64,000 nucleotides of DNA, taken from the NCBI GenBank assembly GCA_944390015.1, contig CALXOL010000004.1, forward strand, positions 62,001-126,000, in the 5' to 3' direction. Below, one piece after another: positions 11,452 to 20,476 of this stretch (positions are counted from its first letter, which is position 1; each line of letters begins with the position of its first letter). The stretch comes from an uncultured Spirochaetaceae bacterium (GTDB lineage Bacteria > Spirochaetota > Spirochaetia > Sphaerochaetales > Sphaerochaetaceae). A program made the position numbers and the translations under genes. The notes under the pieces are model-generated. The model saw only the letters and a program-made list of their open reading frames with translations. It searched no databases and was not told where the DNA came from.

Positions 11452-12721
11452 TCTGCCTTGCGTACTCCTTCAGGTTAGCATTAATCATGTCTGCCATGTT
11501 TTTAACAGCCTCATCTATGCTGATCTCATCTGTAAGAACAGAGGCGATAGTACTCTGAAATGAGTAGTACACCTGATAGGCCGATGGAATCCAGAGCCCT
11601 ATGACCTTATCCGATGAAGATAGTGCCTGTTCAAGGGCTACAGAGAATAGGGGATTATCTTTTATGAACTCCTTCCACTCTTCACTTTCTATCGTTTTCC
11701 TGTTAACAGGCATGTATCCCGTACTCTCTGTCCAGTAAGCCTGACTTTCAGGACTTATCATGAACTCAATCACTTCTTTCACCGCGTTACTGTTATTCAA
11801 GGCCGCAAGACAGCCCCCTCCGATGTTGACACCACCGGTTGCTTCCTCGTTGACAATCGGGACGAATGCTATGCCAAGCTCAAAAAGGCCTTCGGTATTC
11901 TCTATTGCGGTAGAAAGTGATGATGAGGATGCCAGCATGCTTGCGCATTGTCCAGAATAGAATGCATTTGATACCCCGCTTGTAAGATTATTCACAGCCT
12001 TTGTGTCATACAGGGCTTTCCATTTCTCAAGAAACGTCTTAAATGTTCCATTCTCATCGAAAAGAACCTTATTGGAAACACCATCATGACCGTTTCTGTT
12101 ATCGGTGATGAACGTACCACCGTTCTGACTGCCAAGGAATGTGACCAGTTCATAAGTCGTTGGAACTCCGCTGAATGCATAAACGCCGGTCTTCTCGTAA
12201 AGCACTGGGGCGACTTGTATGAATTCATCGAGAGTCCGTGGAACACTTACTCCGGCTGCCTTAAATAGATCTGCATTGTAATAGAACATCAGGCTTGATG
12301 CATTGAATGGCACTCCTATGTGTCCTCTCTGGCTGTCATAAGCGGCATAGGCGCTATCAATAAGATTAGAAGTGTCGATGCCGAGCTCTTCTACGGTTAC
12401 AAGATATGGGGCATACATCATATCAAGACCAGCGGTAGCATCAAGCTGTGCGATATCAGGTAGTCCTGAGCCCGCAAGTGCTGCTGCGTTCACGCTCGTA
12501 AGCACGTCGTTCGCAGCTCCCTGGTATACGGCGTTTATCTTAATATCCTCATGGCTTTCATTGAACTGATCCACGAGATGGGAAAAAGCATCTTCCAGAA
12601 GTCCACTGTTTGAATGCCATATAGTAACGGTCGTAACATCTTCATTTCTCTCCTTGCTGCCTGATGCGAATATGAGCGCAGGAACAAGGAATAAAATGGC
12701 GATTAATTTAAGTCTTCTCAT
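11444..12721 (-). CDS. ABC sugar-binding protein (family 1 extracellular solute-binding)
   Basis: A 425-residue periplasmic substrate-binding protein. The signal sequence (MRRLKLIAILFLVPALIFASG) lacks a lipobox Cys, a pattern common in spirochaetal binding proteins. TIWHSNSG after the signal, then a bilobal pattern ending MADMINANLKEYARQ, match the MalE/UgpB class. It is the third gene in the operon, after two permeases, with AGGAGG upstream. Confidence 0.88.
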   Translation of the reverse strand: MRRLKLIAILFLVPALIFASGSKERNEDVTTVTIWHSNSGLLEDAFSHLVDQFNESHEDIKINAVYQGAANDVLTSVNAAALAGSGLPDIAQLDATAGLDMMYAPYLVTVEELGIDTSNLIDSAYAAYDSQRGHIGVPFNASSLMFYYNADLFKAAGVSVPRTLDEFIQVAPVLYEKTGVYAFSGVPTTYELVTFLGSQNGGTFITDNRNGHDGVSNKVLFDENGTFKTFLEKWKALYDTKAVNNLTSGVSNAFYSGQCASMLASSSSLSTAIENTEGLFELGIAFVPIVNEEATGGVNIGGGCLAALNNSNAVKEVIEFMISPESQAYWTESTGYMPVNRKTIESEEWKEFIKDNPLFSVALEQALSSSDKVIGLWIPSAYQVYYSFQSTIASVLTDEISIDEAVKNMADMINANLKEYARQNG

Positions 12722-12731
12722 ATTTCCTCCT

Positions 12732-13529
12732 CTAATAGCTCAATCCGTCGGATAGAGCTTTGATTATCTGTTTTTTCATTGCGATGACCAGGATTATAAA
12801 AGGAATCAGGATGATTAGAAGCGTTGCGAACAGGGGACCCATCCTTCCGCTCTCCTGATAGCCCATGAGGCTTATTCCGATCTGTATTGTCCTCATCTCT
12901 TCTCTGTTTGTTACCAAAAGAGGCCAGAGATATGAATTGAACACACCGATGAAGCTCTGTAGGAATATGGTAATGATTATGCTCTTCGTGAGAGGTGCGA
13001 TTATGCTGAAAAGCACTGTGATGTCATTTGCCCCATCTACTCTGGATGCATCGAACGTATCCTTTGATAGGCTTTTCATGGCCGTCATAAGCATCATCAG
13101 CTGTGTCGCACTGAACAGGCTTGTGATTATTATTCCCATATATGTGTTTATCAGGTTCAGCTTTGCTGTCGTCACATAGTTCTCATAGAGAAGCGAGTCC
13201 TGTGGTATGAATGCACTTAGAAGGAGAATGAAGAGTATCACCTTCTTTCCTCTGAAGTGAAGGAATGAGAAGGCATAGGATGAGAAGAGGACAATCAAGG
13301 TTCTTATAATGGATGCAAGGAAGGCCGTTATAAGGCTGTTTGCCGTATAGCGTATGAAATAGTTGTGTCTTATTGCCTTCGCATAGTTCTCAAATATGGG
13401 CTCTGTGGGGATGAGCCGCGCAGGCAAGGCATTGAAATCCCTCGGAGAGAACAGTGACAGTGATACAGCGTAGAGTAGGGGGAAGATGATTATTAGAGCC
13501 AGTAGTATGGCTATTGCTTTCTTAAGCAT
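12732..13529 (-). CDS. ABC sugar transporter permease (MalG/UgpE-like)
   Basis: A 265-residue inner-membrane protein with six hydrophobic segments. The cytoplasmic EAA loop is DASRVDGANDITVLFSIIAP, which couples to an ATPase. The C-terminal QIIKALSDGLSY resembles the end of MalG/UgpE proteins. It overlaps the upstream permease by eight bases. No ATPase gene is present in the operon, so a shared MsiK/UgpC-type ATPase encoded elsewhere is expected. Confidence 0.88.
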   Translation of the reverse strand: MLKKAIAILLALIIIFPLLYAVSLSLFSPRDFNALPARLIPTEPIFENYAKAIRHNYFIRYTANSLITAFLASIIRTLIVLFSSYAFSFLHFRGKKVILFILLLSAFIPQDSLLYENYVTTAKLNLINTYMGIIITSLFSATQLMMLMTAMKSLSKDTFDASRVDGANDITVLFSIIAPLTKSIIITIFLQSFIGVFNSYLWPLLVTNREEMRTIQIGISLMGYQESGRMGPLFATLLIILIPFIILVIAMKKQIIKALSDGLSY

Positions 13530-14379
13530 GTCTCCTCCTTTTCTGTATCAGCGAATAGACTGCCAGAAGTAAAGCCGAGAAGAGTACCGTAATTACGCTA
13601 ATTGTATTCTCCGTAGCTTTATTATGCCCTTTGAAGGCCTCTATATAGTAATAGAACATCACGCTTTCAGTGCTTCTAAACGGGCCTCCCTCTGTCATTA
13701 GCATTATTGGTGCTGATATCAGAAGGATGTCCTTGAGTGCTATGAATATGGTCATGACAAGGGTTGGCACAATCAGTGGTAGTTCTATCATGAAATACCT
13801 TTGCCACTCATTCGTCCCATCTATGAGGCTTGCCTCTATTATGTTCCTCTCTATCTTCCTGAAAGCGGAGAGCAAAAGGACATAATCCAATGCGAAATCC
13901 AGGAAAACACATAAGATTATGATTGATGCGAGCGCGCTTGTCCTATCATTGAGCCATACTACATTGAGATGGAAAATCCTGTTAATTATGGAGTTTGTCG
14001 GGCTGAGTATCTGCTTGAGAATAAGTGCAAAGAGGGACATTGAGAAGGCTAGGGGAATTATATACACACTCCCAATGACCTCGTTGAACCTGCTTTTCCT
14101 CCTTACAAGGGTTGCTCCAAGTAAGGTCAGTACGGTATTTACTGGAATGAATATCACAGCAAGCAGAAACGTCGTTTTTACGCTTTGAATGAAAAATTCA
14201 TTTCCTATGAGTGCCTTATAATTCTCGAGACCGGCGAAAGCGGTAAGCTCTCCCATCTGGTTTTCAATGAAAAAAGATGAGACAAAGGCCTTGAGAAAGG
14301 GATAATAAGAAAATACCGCAACCAGTACCACTGCAGGTAGAACGTATAGATATCCTCTTTTCTCAGATTTTGCACTCAT
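13522..14379 (-). CDS. ABC sugar transporter permease (MalF/UgpA-like)
   Basis: A 285-residue permease with six membrane segments and the EAA loop EASLIDGTNEWQRYFMIELP. Start 14379 (MSAKSEKRGYLYVLPA) is preferred over the upstream alternative at 14415, because the -10 element TATATT ends seven bases before 14379 and the alternative would lie inside the -35. It is the first gene of the operon permease-permease-binding protein-isomerase. Confidence 0.87.
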   Translation of the reverse strand: MSAKSEKRGYLYVLPAVVLVAVFSYYPFLKAFVSSFFIENQMGELTAFAGLENYKALIGNEFFIQSVKTTFLLAVIFIPVNTVLTLLGATLVRRKSRFNEVIGSVYIIPLAFSMSLFALILKQILSPTNSIINRIFHLNVVWLNDRTSALASIIILCVFLDFALDYVLLLSAFRKIERNIIEASLIDGTNEWQRYFMIELPLIVPTLVMTIFIALKDILLISAPIMLMTEGGPFRSTESVMFYYYIEAFKGHNKATENTISVITVLFSALLLAVYSLIQKRRRHA

Positions 14380-14386
14380 AGCTGAG

Positions 14387-14415
14387 AATATAGTAGGAAA
14401 AAGCGCAATAATCAA
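14387..14415 (-). promoter_or_regulatory. promoter of the sugar ABC operon
   Basis: On the minus strand TTGATT (14410-14415), 17-base spacer and TATATT (14387-14392), followed after seven bases by the ATG at 14379. No Shine-Dalgarno site is present, so the operon's first gene should be read from a leaderless mRNA. Bases 14416-14515 upstream are AT-rich with no further feature seen. Confidence 0.6.
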
Positions 14416-14515
14416 TAGTATTTGTAGTTTAATTTGTTATAATATAATGAAATATTTTACGATTAAAAATCTTACGTAAACTTTTTAAAGGTTAGCTTTC
14501 TCCTCTAATTTTTGA

Positions 14516-14549
14516 AGAAAAAAAGAGGTAGCGGAAAAACTACCTCTTT
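14516..14549 (-). terminator. intrinsic terminator after the carbohydrate-binding protein gene
   Basis: A perfect ten-base-pair stem (14522-14531 with 14540-14549, AAAGAGGTAG) is followed on the minus strand by a T-rich run (14518-14524 region). It lies ten bases beyond the stop of the gene at 14560. Confidence 0.8.
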
Positions 14550-14559
14550 GTAAGCATCC

Positions 14560-15333
14560 TCAGGCTTCCTTCCCGTATACTTCAAGCTGAACAAGAGCGG
14601 GGAACGGGGAAGGGTCATCGGCCTTTATCAGGTCATGAAGAGTCAGGTGTGATATCTTCTTTTCCTTTATTGCGAATACCTGAGGCCCATCAAGTTTCTT
14701 AAGATTGAAATCAATCGTATCCCCGTCGCTGAATGTGATGCTTGCCTTATCCCACCATGCGTCATGCGGGAAATCTGCTCTGGTGTAGAATATGATCTTA
14801 TCGATTATGACATCCCTTTTGAAATCGAGATTGAGCTCTGCTTTCGGATCCCTGTTGATTCCCCAGCTTATGAATGGCCAGAATCCATGATTATTACTTG
14901 CAATGATTCCATCGATTGCATTGCGGGAGGCGAATACACTCTCTCCTCTCGTCTCGATGTTTGCTTTCGTATGGGGATAGAATGCATTGTTTTCATGACT
15001 GTCATATGGATTGAATGCAAGATTACGGTATCCCGTCTCACAATCATAAGCCTTTCTGATTGCAAGATAGTGCATCTCCCCCTTGAATGCGAAACTGTTG
15101 TAGCAGTCATGTTTCTGCCCGAATGGAATGCTCAGGGTATAAGAGCCACCTTCAGAGTAGACCACAGCGGGAGCAAGGGTTGCCTCAAGCTGGATGCGAT
15201 AGAATCCCTTTTCATCTGTCGTTACCCTTATCTGGTCTCCCTCCTCGTACTCTTTCTCATATACAAGGTAAAGATTATCTGGTGCGCTTTTCTCAGCAAC
15301 AGCAACACCACCCTTAAGAATCTCTATTTTCAT
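14560..15333 (-). CDS. F5/8C (discoidin-like) carbohydrate-binding protein, cytoplasmic
   Basis: A 257-residue protein without signal peptide. The C-terminal half (about residues 130-255) looks like an F5/8 type C/CBM32-like jelly roll: ASRNAIDG, then FWPFISWGINRDPKAELNLD, a DKIIFYTRADFPHD strand pair and a terminal LVQLEVYG. The N-terminal 110 residues have a repeated beta pattern of unknown type. It has a strong GGAGG and its own terminator. I infer sugar binding from the fold. No catalytic motif is visible. It is divergent from the nucleotidyltransferase gene. Confidence 0.65.
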   Translation of the reverse strand: MKIEILKGGVAVAEKSAPDNLYLVYEKEYEEGDQIRVTTDEKGFYRIQLEATLAPAVVYSEGGSYTLSIPFGQKHDCYNSFAFKGEMHYLAIRKAYDCETGYRNLAFNPYDSHENNAFYPHTKANIETRGESVFASRNAIDGIIASNNHGFWPFISWGINRDPKAELNLDFKRDVIIDKIIFYTRADFPHDAWWDKASITFSDGDTIDFNLKKLDGPQVFAIKEKKISHLTLHDLIKADDPSPFPALVQLEVYGKEA

Positions 15334-15411
15334 TTCTCCTCCTGATAAACTATTGTTTCCTCTTGATATTATCCCATATTAGGGGACGTATTGCACCTCT
15401 TATTTGCATTT

Positions 15412-15443
15412 GAGTTAATAAAAGGTAACTAATAAGTTAACTC
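15412..15443. promoter_or_regulatory. inverted repeat, possible operator
   Basis: Arms GAGTTAA (15412-15418) and TTAACTC (15437-15443) are separated by 18 bases. A third related half, GGTAACT (15424-15430), lies between, and AGTTAACT (15435-15442) is itself a palindrome. It sits between the divergent genes at 15333 and 15515. Confidence 0.4.
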
Positions 15444-15466
15444 TTGGAGCATATTTTGTTTTCTTT

Positions 15467-15495
15467 TTGCCATCCTTCCATCTTTGTGGTAGGAT
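15467..15495 (+). promoter_or_regulatory. promoter of the nucleotidyltransferase gene
   Basis: TTGCCA (15467-15472), 17-base spacer, TAGGAT (15490-15495). Transcription would start near 15502, leaving a 12-14 base leader that carries the GGAGGAG ribosome binding site. Confidence 0.55.
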
Positions 15496-15514
15496 TCTAA
15501 AGAAGGAGGAGAAA

Positions 15515-16426
15515 ATGAAGCCAACACTTTTAGTGCTTGCCGCGGGAATGGGCTCCCGTTACGGCGGAGTAAAACAGATTGATGCAGTAGGAGTTCACGG
15601 AGAGACTCTTTTAGACTTTGGTGTATATGATGCCCATAATGCTGGGTATGGTAAGGTGGTTTTCATCATCAGAAAGGACATCGAGAAGGATTTCAGAGAG
15701 CGCCTTTTCGACCGCATTGCAAGGAACATGGATGCCGAATATGTGTTCCAGAGCCTGGACAGCCTTCTTACAGAGGAGCAGATCAAGCTTAGTGCCAACA
15801 GAAAGAAGCCATGGGGAACGATTCATGCACTCCTTTGTGCTAAAGATGCGGTAAAGGAACCGTTTACAGTCGTTAATGCGGATGATTATTATGGAAGGAG
15901 CGCTTATCAGACTCTTGGTAAGTACCTATCAACCCTTGATCCTAATGATACTACACATGCGATGGTAGGATTCATCCTTGAAAACACGATGAGTAAGAAT
16001 GGTTCTGTATCCCGTGGAGTATGTGAGGTTAAAGACGGTAATCTTGTATCCATGGTTGAGAATACGAAGATTGAGTATACGCCAGATGGAAGAATCGTCT
16101 CACATCTTGATGGAAAGGATGTATATCTTACGGGTAAGGAGCCTGTTTCCATGAATTTCTTCGGTTTCACGCCAAAGGCATTTGAGGACTTCGAAGAATA
16201 CTGGGAGAACTTCATCAAAGCCAACGTATGTGAAGAGAAGAAGGAATGCCTGCTTCCAAACGGTGCTTCCGAGATCGTTACAAGCGGTAAGGGAAGTATA
16301 AAGGTCTTTACAAGTGAGGACCGCTGGTTTGGAATGACATATCCAGAGGATAAGCCGCTGGTAATGGCAGAAATTAAGGCAAAGCTCGAGTCGGGATATT
16401 ATCCAGAGAAGCTCTGGGAGAAATAA
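15515..16426 (+). CDS. sugar nucleotidyltransferase-like protein
   Basis: A 303-residue protein of the NTP-transferase (GT-A-like) fold. It begins with the nucleotide-binding signature LVLAAGMGSRYGGVKQ, and the metal-binding aspartates appear in VVNADDYYG near residue 120. Such proteins couple an NTP to a sugar 1-phosphate, but this subgroup is not assigned to one sugar. GGAGGAG precedes the ATG. It is monocistronic with promoter and terminator. Confidence 0.8.
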   Translation: MKPTLLVLAAGMGSRYGGVKQIDAVGVHGETLLDFGVYDAHNAGYGKVVFIIRKDIEKDFRERLFDRIARNMDAEYVFQSLDSLLTEEQIKLSANRKKPWGTIHALLCAKDAVKEPFTVVNADDYYGRSAYQTLGKYLSTLDPNDTTHAMVGFILENTMSKNGSVSRGVCEVKDGNLVSMVENTKIEYTPDGRIVSHLDGKDVYLTGKEPVSMNFFGFTPKAFEDFEEYWENFIKANVCEEKKECLLPNGASEIVTSGKGSIKVFTSEDRWFGMTYPEDKPLVMAEIKAKLESGYYPEKLWEK

Positions 16427-16448
16427 TAGAGCTTAAACTTCATGATTG

Positions 16449-16474
16449 CGCCCTCACGAGTTGGGGGCGTTTTT
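16449..16474 (+). terminator. intrinsic terminator after the nucleotidyltransferase gene
   Basis: Stem 16449-16456 with 16462-16469 (CGCCCTCA / TGGGGGCG, one wobble pair), short loop, then TTTTT. It starts 22 bases past the stop. Bases 16475-16567 contain nothing I recognise. Confidence 0.8.
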
Positions 16475-16567
16475 ATTAAGAGTGCCGCCATAAAACCTGC
16501 CAGGCTTGTCCGTCATGATGAATGCGGCAAAACCATTATTTCCTCATATGCTTACATGTGGAAGCAG

Positions 16568-17554
16568 TCAGGTAATCAGTATTTCTGCATATATCGCCCG
16601 ATTCGTCATTCCAGCTACGGAGAATGTCATGCTGTTAAGTGGTATGGCGTTCTTTACATAGATGAAATCCATTCTCTCAAATATGTCACCACTTTCTCTT
16701 GTGATGCCGGGATCTGTTTCAGCACTGTAGTGGGTGGCCCTGTAAACATCCGTAAAGCCGTTATCCTCAAACCACTTTGAAGTATTGAATACATGGTCGT
16801 TTCTGTATGCATAAGGAGTGAACGGAATCCAGTCCTCGCTGCTCGGTTCCTGGGAAGAGAGGGCGAATATGACGATGTCCTCATCCATGCTGATTGCATC
16901 CAGACTCCCGCTTACATCCTCAAGAAGTGGAAGATAATCATTTATTACTTCTGAGCTTTCAGGTAGACCCTTATATGTTGATAGGACAACGGTCTCAAGG
17001 CTCTTTTCTTCATTAATAGCAAATGATGCGGAATCAGTATCCATGCTTTTTAGCCGTGTGTTGTAGAGAACCATTCCACCTTCACTTAGCACCGTATCCT
17101 TATTAAGTGTTTTTGATAGCTCTACAAGTTGCTCCAACTCTCCAGTTACGAATATGAAGTCTGTCTTTAAGGATGAGATTGATGATGCTATCTTGTTTAA
17201 GTTTGCCCCCTCTTCGAGAGGAAGGAAAAGCAGTTTTATTGGAGTCTTTTCCGTCTCAAGACTCAGATGATTTCTCTGCGGACGGTAGTTGTGGGGCAAT
17301 CTCAGTTCTTCCAGATCCTCTGGATACTCATAGACGGCTCTCTCCATTTCCTCGGCTTTTCTTGCTTCTTCCTCAATCCTTCTCTCTTCTTCGGCTTTTC
17401 TCTCTTCTTCCTTTCTTTCCTGGATGATGCGCAGCCTGGTCTCGGGTTCCCCTGAGACTGTCGGAATGTGGATGTTCGCCTTGCCTTCGCCGATTGTATA
17501 GACGGCACAGGAAGATAATAGCAAAAGGAGTAGCAGGGGCAGAAGCTTTCTCAT
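16568..17554 (-). CDS. lipoprotein with coiled coil and EEP-like domain
   Basis: A 328-residue predicted lipoprotein: leucine-rich signal with lipobox LLSSC (Cys16). Residues 42-75 are a Glu/Lys/Arg charged helix (EERKAEEERR repeats). Residues 100-328 resemble the endonuclease/exonuclease/phosphatase beta-sandwich: TDFIFVTGELE early, MDFIYVKNAIPLNSM and AIYAEILI at the end. The usual catalytic SDH near the end is replaced by MTN, so the domain is probably not catalytic. It starts in ATGA overlap with the HIT gene. Function unknown. Confidence 0.65.
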   Translation of the reverse strand: MRKLLPLLLLLLLSSCAVYTIGEGKANIHIPTVSGEPETRLRIIQERKEEERKAEEERRIEEEARKAEEMERAVYEYPEDLEELRLPHNYRPQRNHLSLETEKTPIKLLFLPLEEGANLNKIASSISSLKTDFIFVTGELEQLVELSKTLNKDTVLSEGGMVLYNTRLKSMDTDSASFAINEEKSLETVVLSTYKGLPESSEVINDYLPLLEDVSGSLDAISMDEDIVIFALSSQEPSSEDWIPFTPYAYRNDHVFNTSKWFEDNGFTDVYRATHYSAETDPGITRESGDIFERMDFIYVKNAIPLNSMTFSVAGMTNRAIYAEILIT

Positions 17555-17949
17555 ATCTTCAGCATCCTTCCGTATTCTGCAGCCTCCCCATCAGCATATT
17601 CTGTACTTGGAGGAAAGAATGATATCCCATCGTCCTTGAAACGTGGAATGACGTGTATGTGAAGATGTGGAACCTCCTGTCCTGAGGCGGGGGAGTTGTT
17701 GATGATGACGTTTGTTCCATCTGCATTTAGTCCCTCTCTCATCTTCTGATCTACTTTTTTTACAATGTCCATCATGTGAGCAATCGTCTCATATGGAGCC
17801 TCTGCGATTGTTGGATATACCTTTTTGCTTATAACGAGTGTATGCCCTTTTGCACGTGGTGCGATATCCAGAATCGCTATGCATACATCGTCTTCGTAAA
17901 TCTTCGTGCTTGGTATGTCTCCGTTTATAATCATTTCGAAAACCGTCAT
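17551..17949 (-). CDS. HIT family nucleotide hydrolase/transferase
   Basis: A 132-residue histidine-triad protein with the catalytic motif PHLHIHVIPRF (residues about 94-104) and the N-terminal IPSTKIYEDD and LDIAPRAKGHTLVI segments. HIT proteins act on nucleoside phosphoramidates and related conjugates. GGAGG lies six bases before the ATG. The stop overlaps the start of the lipoprotein gene, so the two are cotranscribed. A possible promoter (TTTATA-17-TAAAAT) lies about 40 bases upstream. Confidence 0.9.
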   Translation of the reverse strand: MTVFEMIINGDIPSTKIYEDDVCIAILDIAPRAKGHTLVISKKVYPTIAEAPYETIAHMMDIVKKVDQKMREGLNADGTNVIINNSPASGQEVPHLHIHVIPRFKDDGISFFPPSTEYADGEAAEYGRMLKI

Positions 17950-18115
17950 TTTTCCTCCTAAACAGTGTCATGAACCTGCATCTCTGATTTTAGCACACCC
18001 TTACTATCATATAAATAGGATATGGAGAAGTTGTCTTATATGTTTCGTTTCGGTTAAGTTAATGTAAGAATCTTGTACTATTCTATAGGCTGAAAGAAAA
18101 AAGAATAATCGACTA

Positions 18116-18144
18116 TTGCATAAAAGGCTCAAAATCCATATTAT
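18116..18144 (+). promoter_or_regulatory. promoter of the EF-G gene
   Basis: TTGCAT (18116-18121), 17-base spacer, TATTAT (18139-18144), predicting a start near 18151 and a leader of about 94 bases. Confidence 0.6.
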
Positions 18145-18150
18145 ACATGC

Positions 18151-18244
18151 TTGGTGATTTTTCCAATCACTATTTTGTTGTGCCAATTAAGTTAGGAACA
18201 AGTTCCTATATGGATATACAGACATTGATTTTGTGAGGTTAGAT
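18151..18244 (+). promoter_or_regulatory. 5' leader of the EF-G gene with hairpin and palindrome
   Basis: The predicted transcript opens almost at once with a hairpin (GTGATT 18154-18159 with AATCAC 18165-18170). Further on it carries the dyad TAGGAACAAGTTCCTA (18193-18208). A GAGG ribosome site at 18235-18238 follows. The stretch 17962-18115 upstream shows no gene. Confidence 0.4.
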
Positions 18245-20359
18245 ATGATGAACGACCTACTGGGCATGAGGAACATTGGAATTAGTGCCCACATTGACTC
18301 AGGAAAGACGACTCTTTCCGAACGTATTCTTTATTTCTGCAACAAGATCCATGCAATCCACGAGGTACGTGGTAAGGATGGAGTCGGAGCAACCATGGAC
18401 TCCATGGAGCTTGAGAGGGAAAGAGGAATTACAATTGCTAGTGCTGCTACAAACGTAAACTGGAAGGGACACGAGATCAACATCATCGATACCCCGGGAC
18501 ACGTAGACTTCACAATCGAGGTAGAGCGTTCCCTTCGTGTTCTTGATGGAGCAATCCTTGTTCTCTGCTCCGTTGGTGGTGTTCAGAGCCAGTCAATCAC
18601 GGTTGACCGCCAGATGAAGAGATACCACGTTCCACGTATCGCATTCGTAAACAAGTGTGACAGAACGGGAGCAAACCCATATAAGGTAAAGCAGCAGCTT
18701 ATCGATAAGCTCGGACTTAACGCCGTACTTATGCAGATCCCAATCGGACTTGAGGATCGCCTTGAGGGTGTTGTCGATCTCGTTGAGATGAAGGCACTCT
18801 ATTTTGATTCAGGAAATGATGGGCTTCAGGTAAGAGAAGCTGAGATTCCAGAGGAGCTCAGAGCCGAAGCAGAGGCTAAGAGAGAGGAGATGCTTGATGC
18901 AGTATCCATGTTCTCTGATGAGCTTATGGAGGCAATGCTTGATGAGAAGGTAACACCTGAGCTTATCAAGGATGCCGTAAGAAAGGGTACGATTTCTCTT
19001 CAGCTCTGCCCTGTATTCATGGGTTCTGCTTATAAGAACAAGGGTATCCAGCCACTTCTCGATGGAGTTATAAACTACCTTCCAAATCCAACCGAGGTTG
19101 AGAACATCGCTCTTGATCTTGATAACAATGAGAAGGAGGTTGTTCTTGAGTCTGACTCTAACAAGCCGACCGTAATTCTCGCATTCAAGCTTGAAGATGG
19201 ACAGTTCGGACAGCTTACATACATCCGTGTATATCAGGGAAAGATTAAGAAGGGCGATACTCTTTACAACACAAGGACGAGAAAGAAGTTCAATGTTGGA
19301 AGACTTATCAAGATGCACGCTTCAGAGATGGAGGACATCTCAGAGTGTGGTTGTGGAGAGATTGCAGCTCTCTTCGGTATCGACTGCGCCAGTGGTGATA
19401 CTTTCTGCGATCCTTCAATCAACTACTCAATGACAAGTATGTTCGTTCCAAACCCTGTTATTTCTCTTGCTATCAAACCGGTAGACAAGAAGAGTGCCGA
19501 TAACATGGCAAAGGCTCTTAACCGCTTTACGAAGGAAGATCCTACGTTCCAGACATATGTTGATCCTGAGTCAAATCAGACAATCATCAGAGGAATGGGA
19601 GAGCTTCACCTCGACGTATACATCGAGAGAATGAAGAGAGAGTATAAGGCAGAGGTTGAGGTAGGTAAGCCAGAGGTTGCTTACAGAGAGGCTATCAGTC
19701 AGAGAGCTGATTTCAACTATACGCATAAGAAGCAGACGGGTGGATCTGGACAGTATGCACGTGTCGCCGGTTATATCGAGCCGACTGTTGCAAAGAGCGA
19801 AGAGGAGCCAGCTGCCGATTATGAGTTCGTCGATGAGATCAAGGGTGGTGCTATTCCTACAGAATACATCCCATCTTGTGATAAGGGCTTCCAGGCTGCA
19901 ATGAAGAAGGGTACTCAGGTAGGATTCCCTGTAATCGGAGTAAAGGTCTGCATCAATGATGGTGCATGGCATCCTGTTGACTCATCCGATATGGCATTCC
20001 AGACAGCCGCAATCGGCGCTTTCAGAGAAGCTTTTGAGAAGGCAAAGCCATGTATTCTCGAGCCTATCATGAAGGTTGAGGTTGAAGGCCCAAGCGAATT
20101 CCAGGGTAACATCTTCGGTTCGATTAACCAGAGAAGAGGTATGATCATCTCTTCAACTGAGGATAATAACCAGTGTCAGGTTGTTGCCGAGGTTCCACTT
20201 AGTGAGATGTTCGGTTACTCCACAGTACTCAGAAGCCTTACACAGGGTAAAGCAGAGTTCACAATGGAAGTTGCTCACTATGGAAAAGTTCCTTCTTCTG
20301 TTTCCGAGGAGCTTAAGAAAGCTTATCAGGAGAAGAAGAAAAAGGAAGCTGCAAAATAA
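18245..20359 (+). CDS. elongation factor G, mitochondrial type (spdEFG1-like)
   Basis: A 704-residue translational GTPase with the five EF-G domains. G1 is AHIDSGKTT (Ser where canonical EF-G has Ala), followed by a switch with [20 protein letters not shown]3 DTPGHVDF and G4 NKCD. This P-loop and switch pattern matches mitochondrial EF-G1 and the spirochaetal spdEFG1 group, known from work on Borrelia where one EF-G translocates and the other recycles ribosomes. I infer translocation. ATG at 18245 or 18248 fits GAGG; GTG at 18233 would lie before it. Confidence 0.93.
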   Translation: MMNDLLGMRNIGISAHIDSGKTTLSERILYFCNKIHAIHEVRGKDGVGATMDSMELERERGITIASAATNVNWKGHEINIIDTPGHVDFTIEVERSLRVLDGAILVLCSVGGVQSQSITVDRQMKRYHVPRIAFVNKCDRTGANPYKVKQQLIDKLGLNAVLMQIPIGLEDRLEGVVDLVEMKALYFDSGNDGLQVREAEIPEELRAEAEAKREEMLDAVSMFSDELMEAMLDEKVTPELIKDAVRKGTISLQLCPVFMGSAYKNKGIQPLLDGVINYLPNPTEVENIALDLDNNEKEVVLESDSNKPTVILAFKLEDGQFGQLTYIRVYQGKIKKGDTLYNTRTRKKFNVGRLIKMHASEMEDISECGCGEIAALFGIDCASGDTFCDPSINYSMTSMFVPNPVISLAIKPVDKKSADNMAKALNRFTKEDPTFQTYVDPESNQTIIRGMGELHLDVYIERMKREYKAEVEVGKPEVAYREAISQRADFNYTHKKQTGGSGQYARVAGYIEPTVAKSEEEPAADYEFVDEIKGGAIPTEYIPSCDKGFQAAMKKGTQVGFPVIGVKVCINDGAWHPVDSSDMAFQTAAIGAFREAFEKAKPCILEPIMKVEVEGPSEFQGNIFGSINQRRGMIISSTEDNNQCQVVAEVPLSEMFGYSTVLRSLTQGKAEFTMEVAHYGKVPSSVSEELKKAYQEKKKKEAAK

Positions 20360-20367
20360 AACTTATG

Positions 20368-20395
20368 CGGTCGGTTTAAAGCCGGCCGTTTTTTT
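20368..20395 (+). terminator. intrinsic terminator after the EF-G gene
   Basis: Stem CGGTCGG (20368-20374) with CCGGCCG (20382-20388), then seven T residues. Confidence 0.85.
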
Positions 20396-20418
20396 ATTAC
20401 CCAAAAATTATTTTTTCT

Positions 20419-20447
20419 TTGTTTTTGTATTTTCCGAATGGTATACT
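20419..20447 (+). promoter_or_regulatory. promoter of the RecA-like ATPase gene
   Basis: TTGTTT (20419-20424), 17-base spacer, TATACT (20442-20447). The leader of about 23 bases contains AGGAGG. Confidence 0.6.
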
Positions 20448-20476
20448 TATGTAAAACAAAACAGGAGGAAAATAAA

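Noticed and set aside
14764-15345. 193-codon open frame on the plus strand
   Set aside because: It lies fully antisense to the carbohydrate-binding protein, which has a ribosome site, terminator and fold-like sequence. The antisense product looks like a shadow.
16442-16780. 112-codon plus-strand frame after the nucleotidyltransferase
   Set aside because: It begins in the terminator and runs antisense to the lipoprotein gene.
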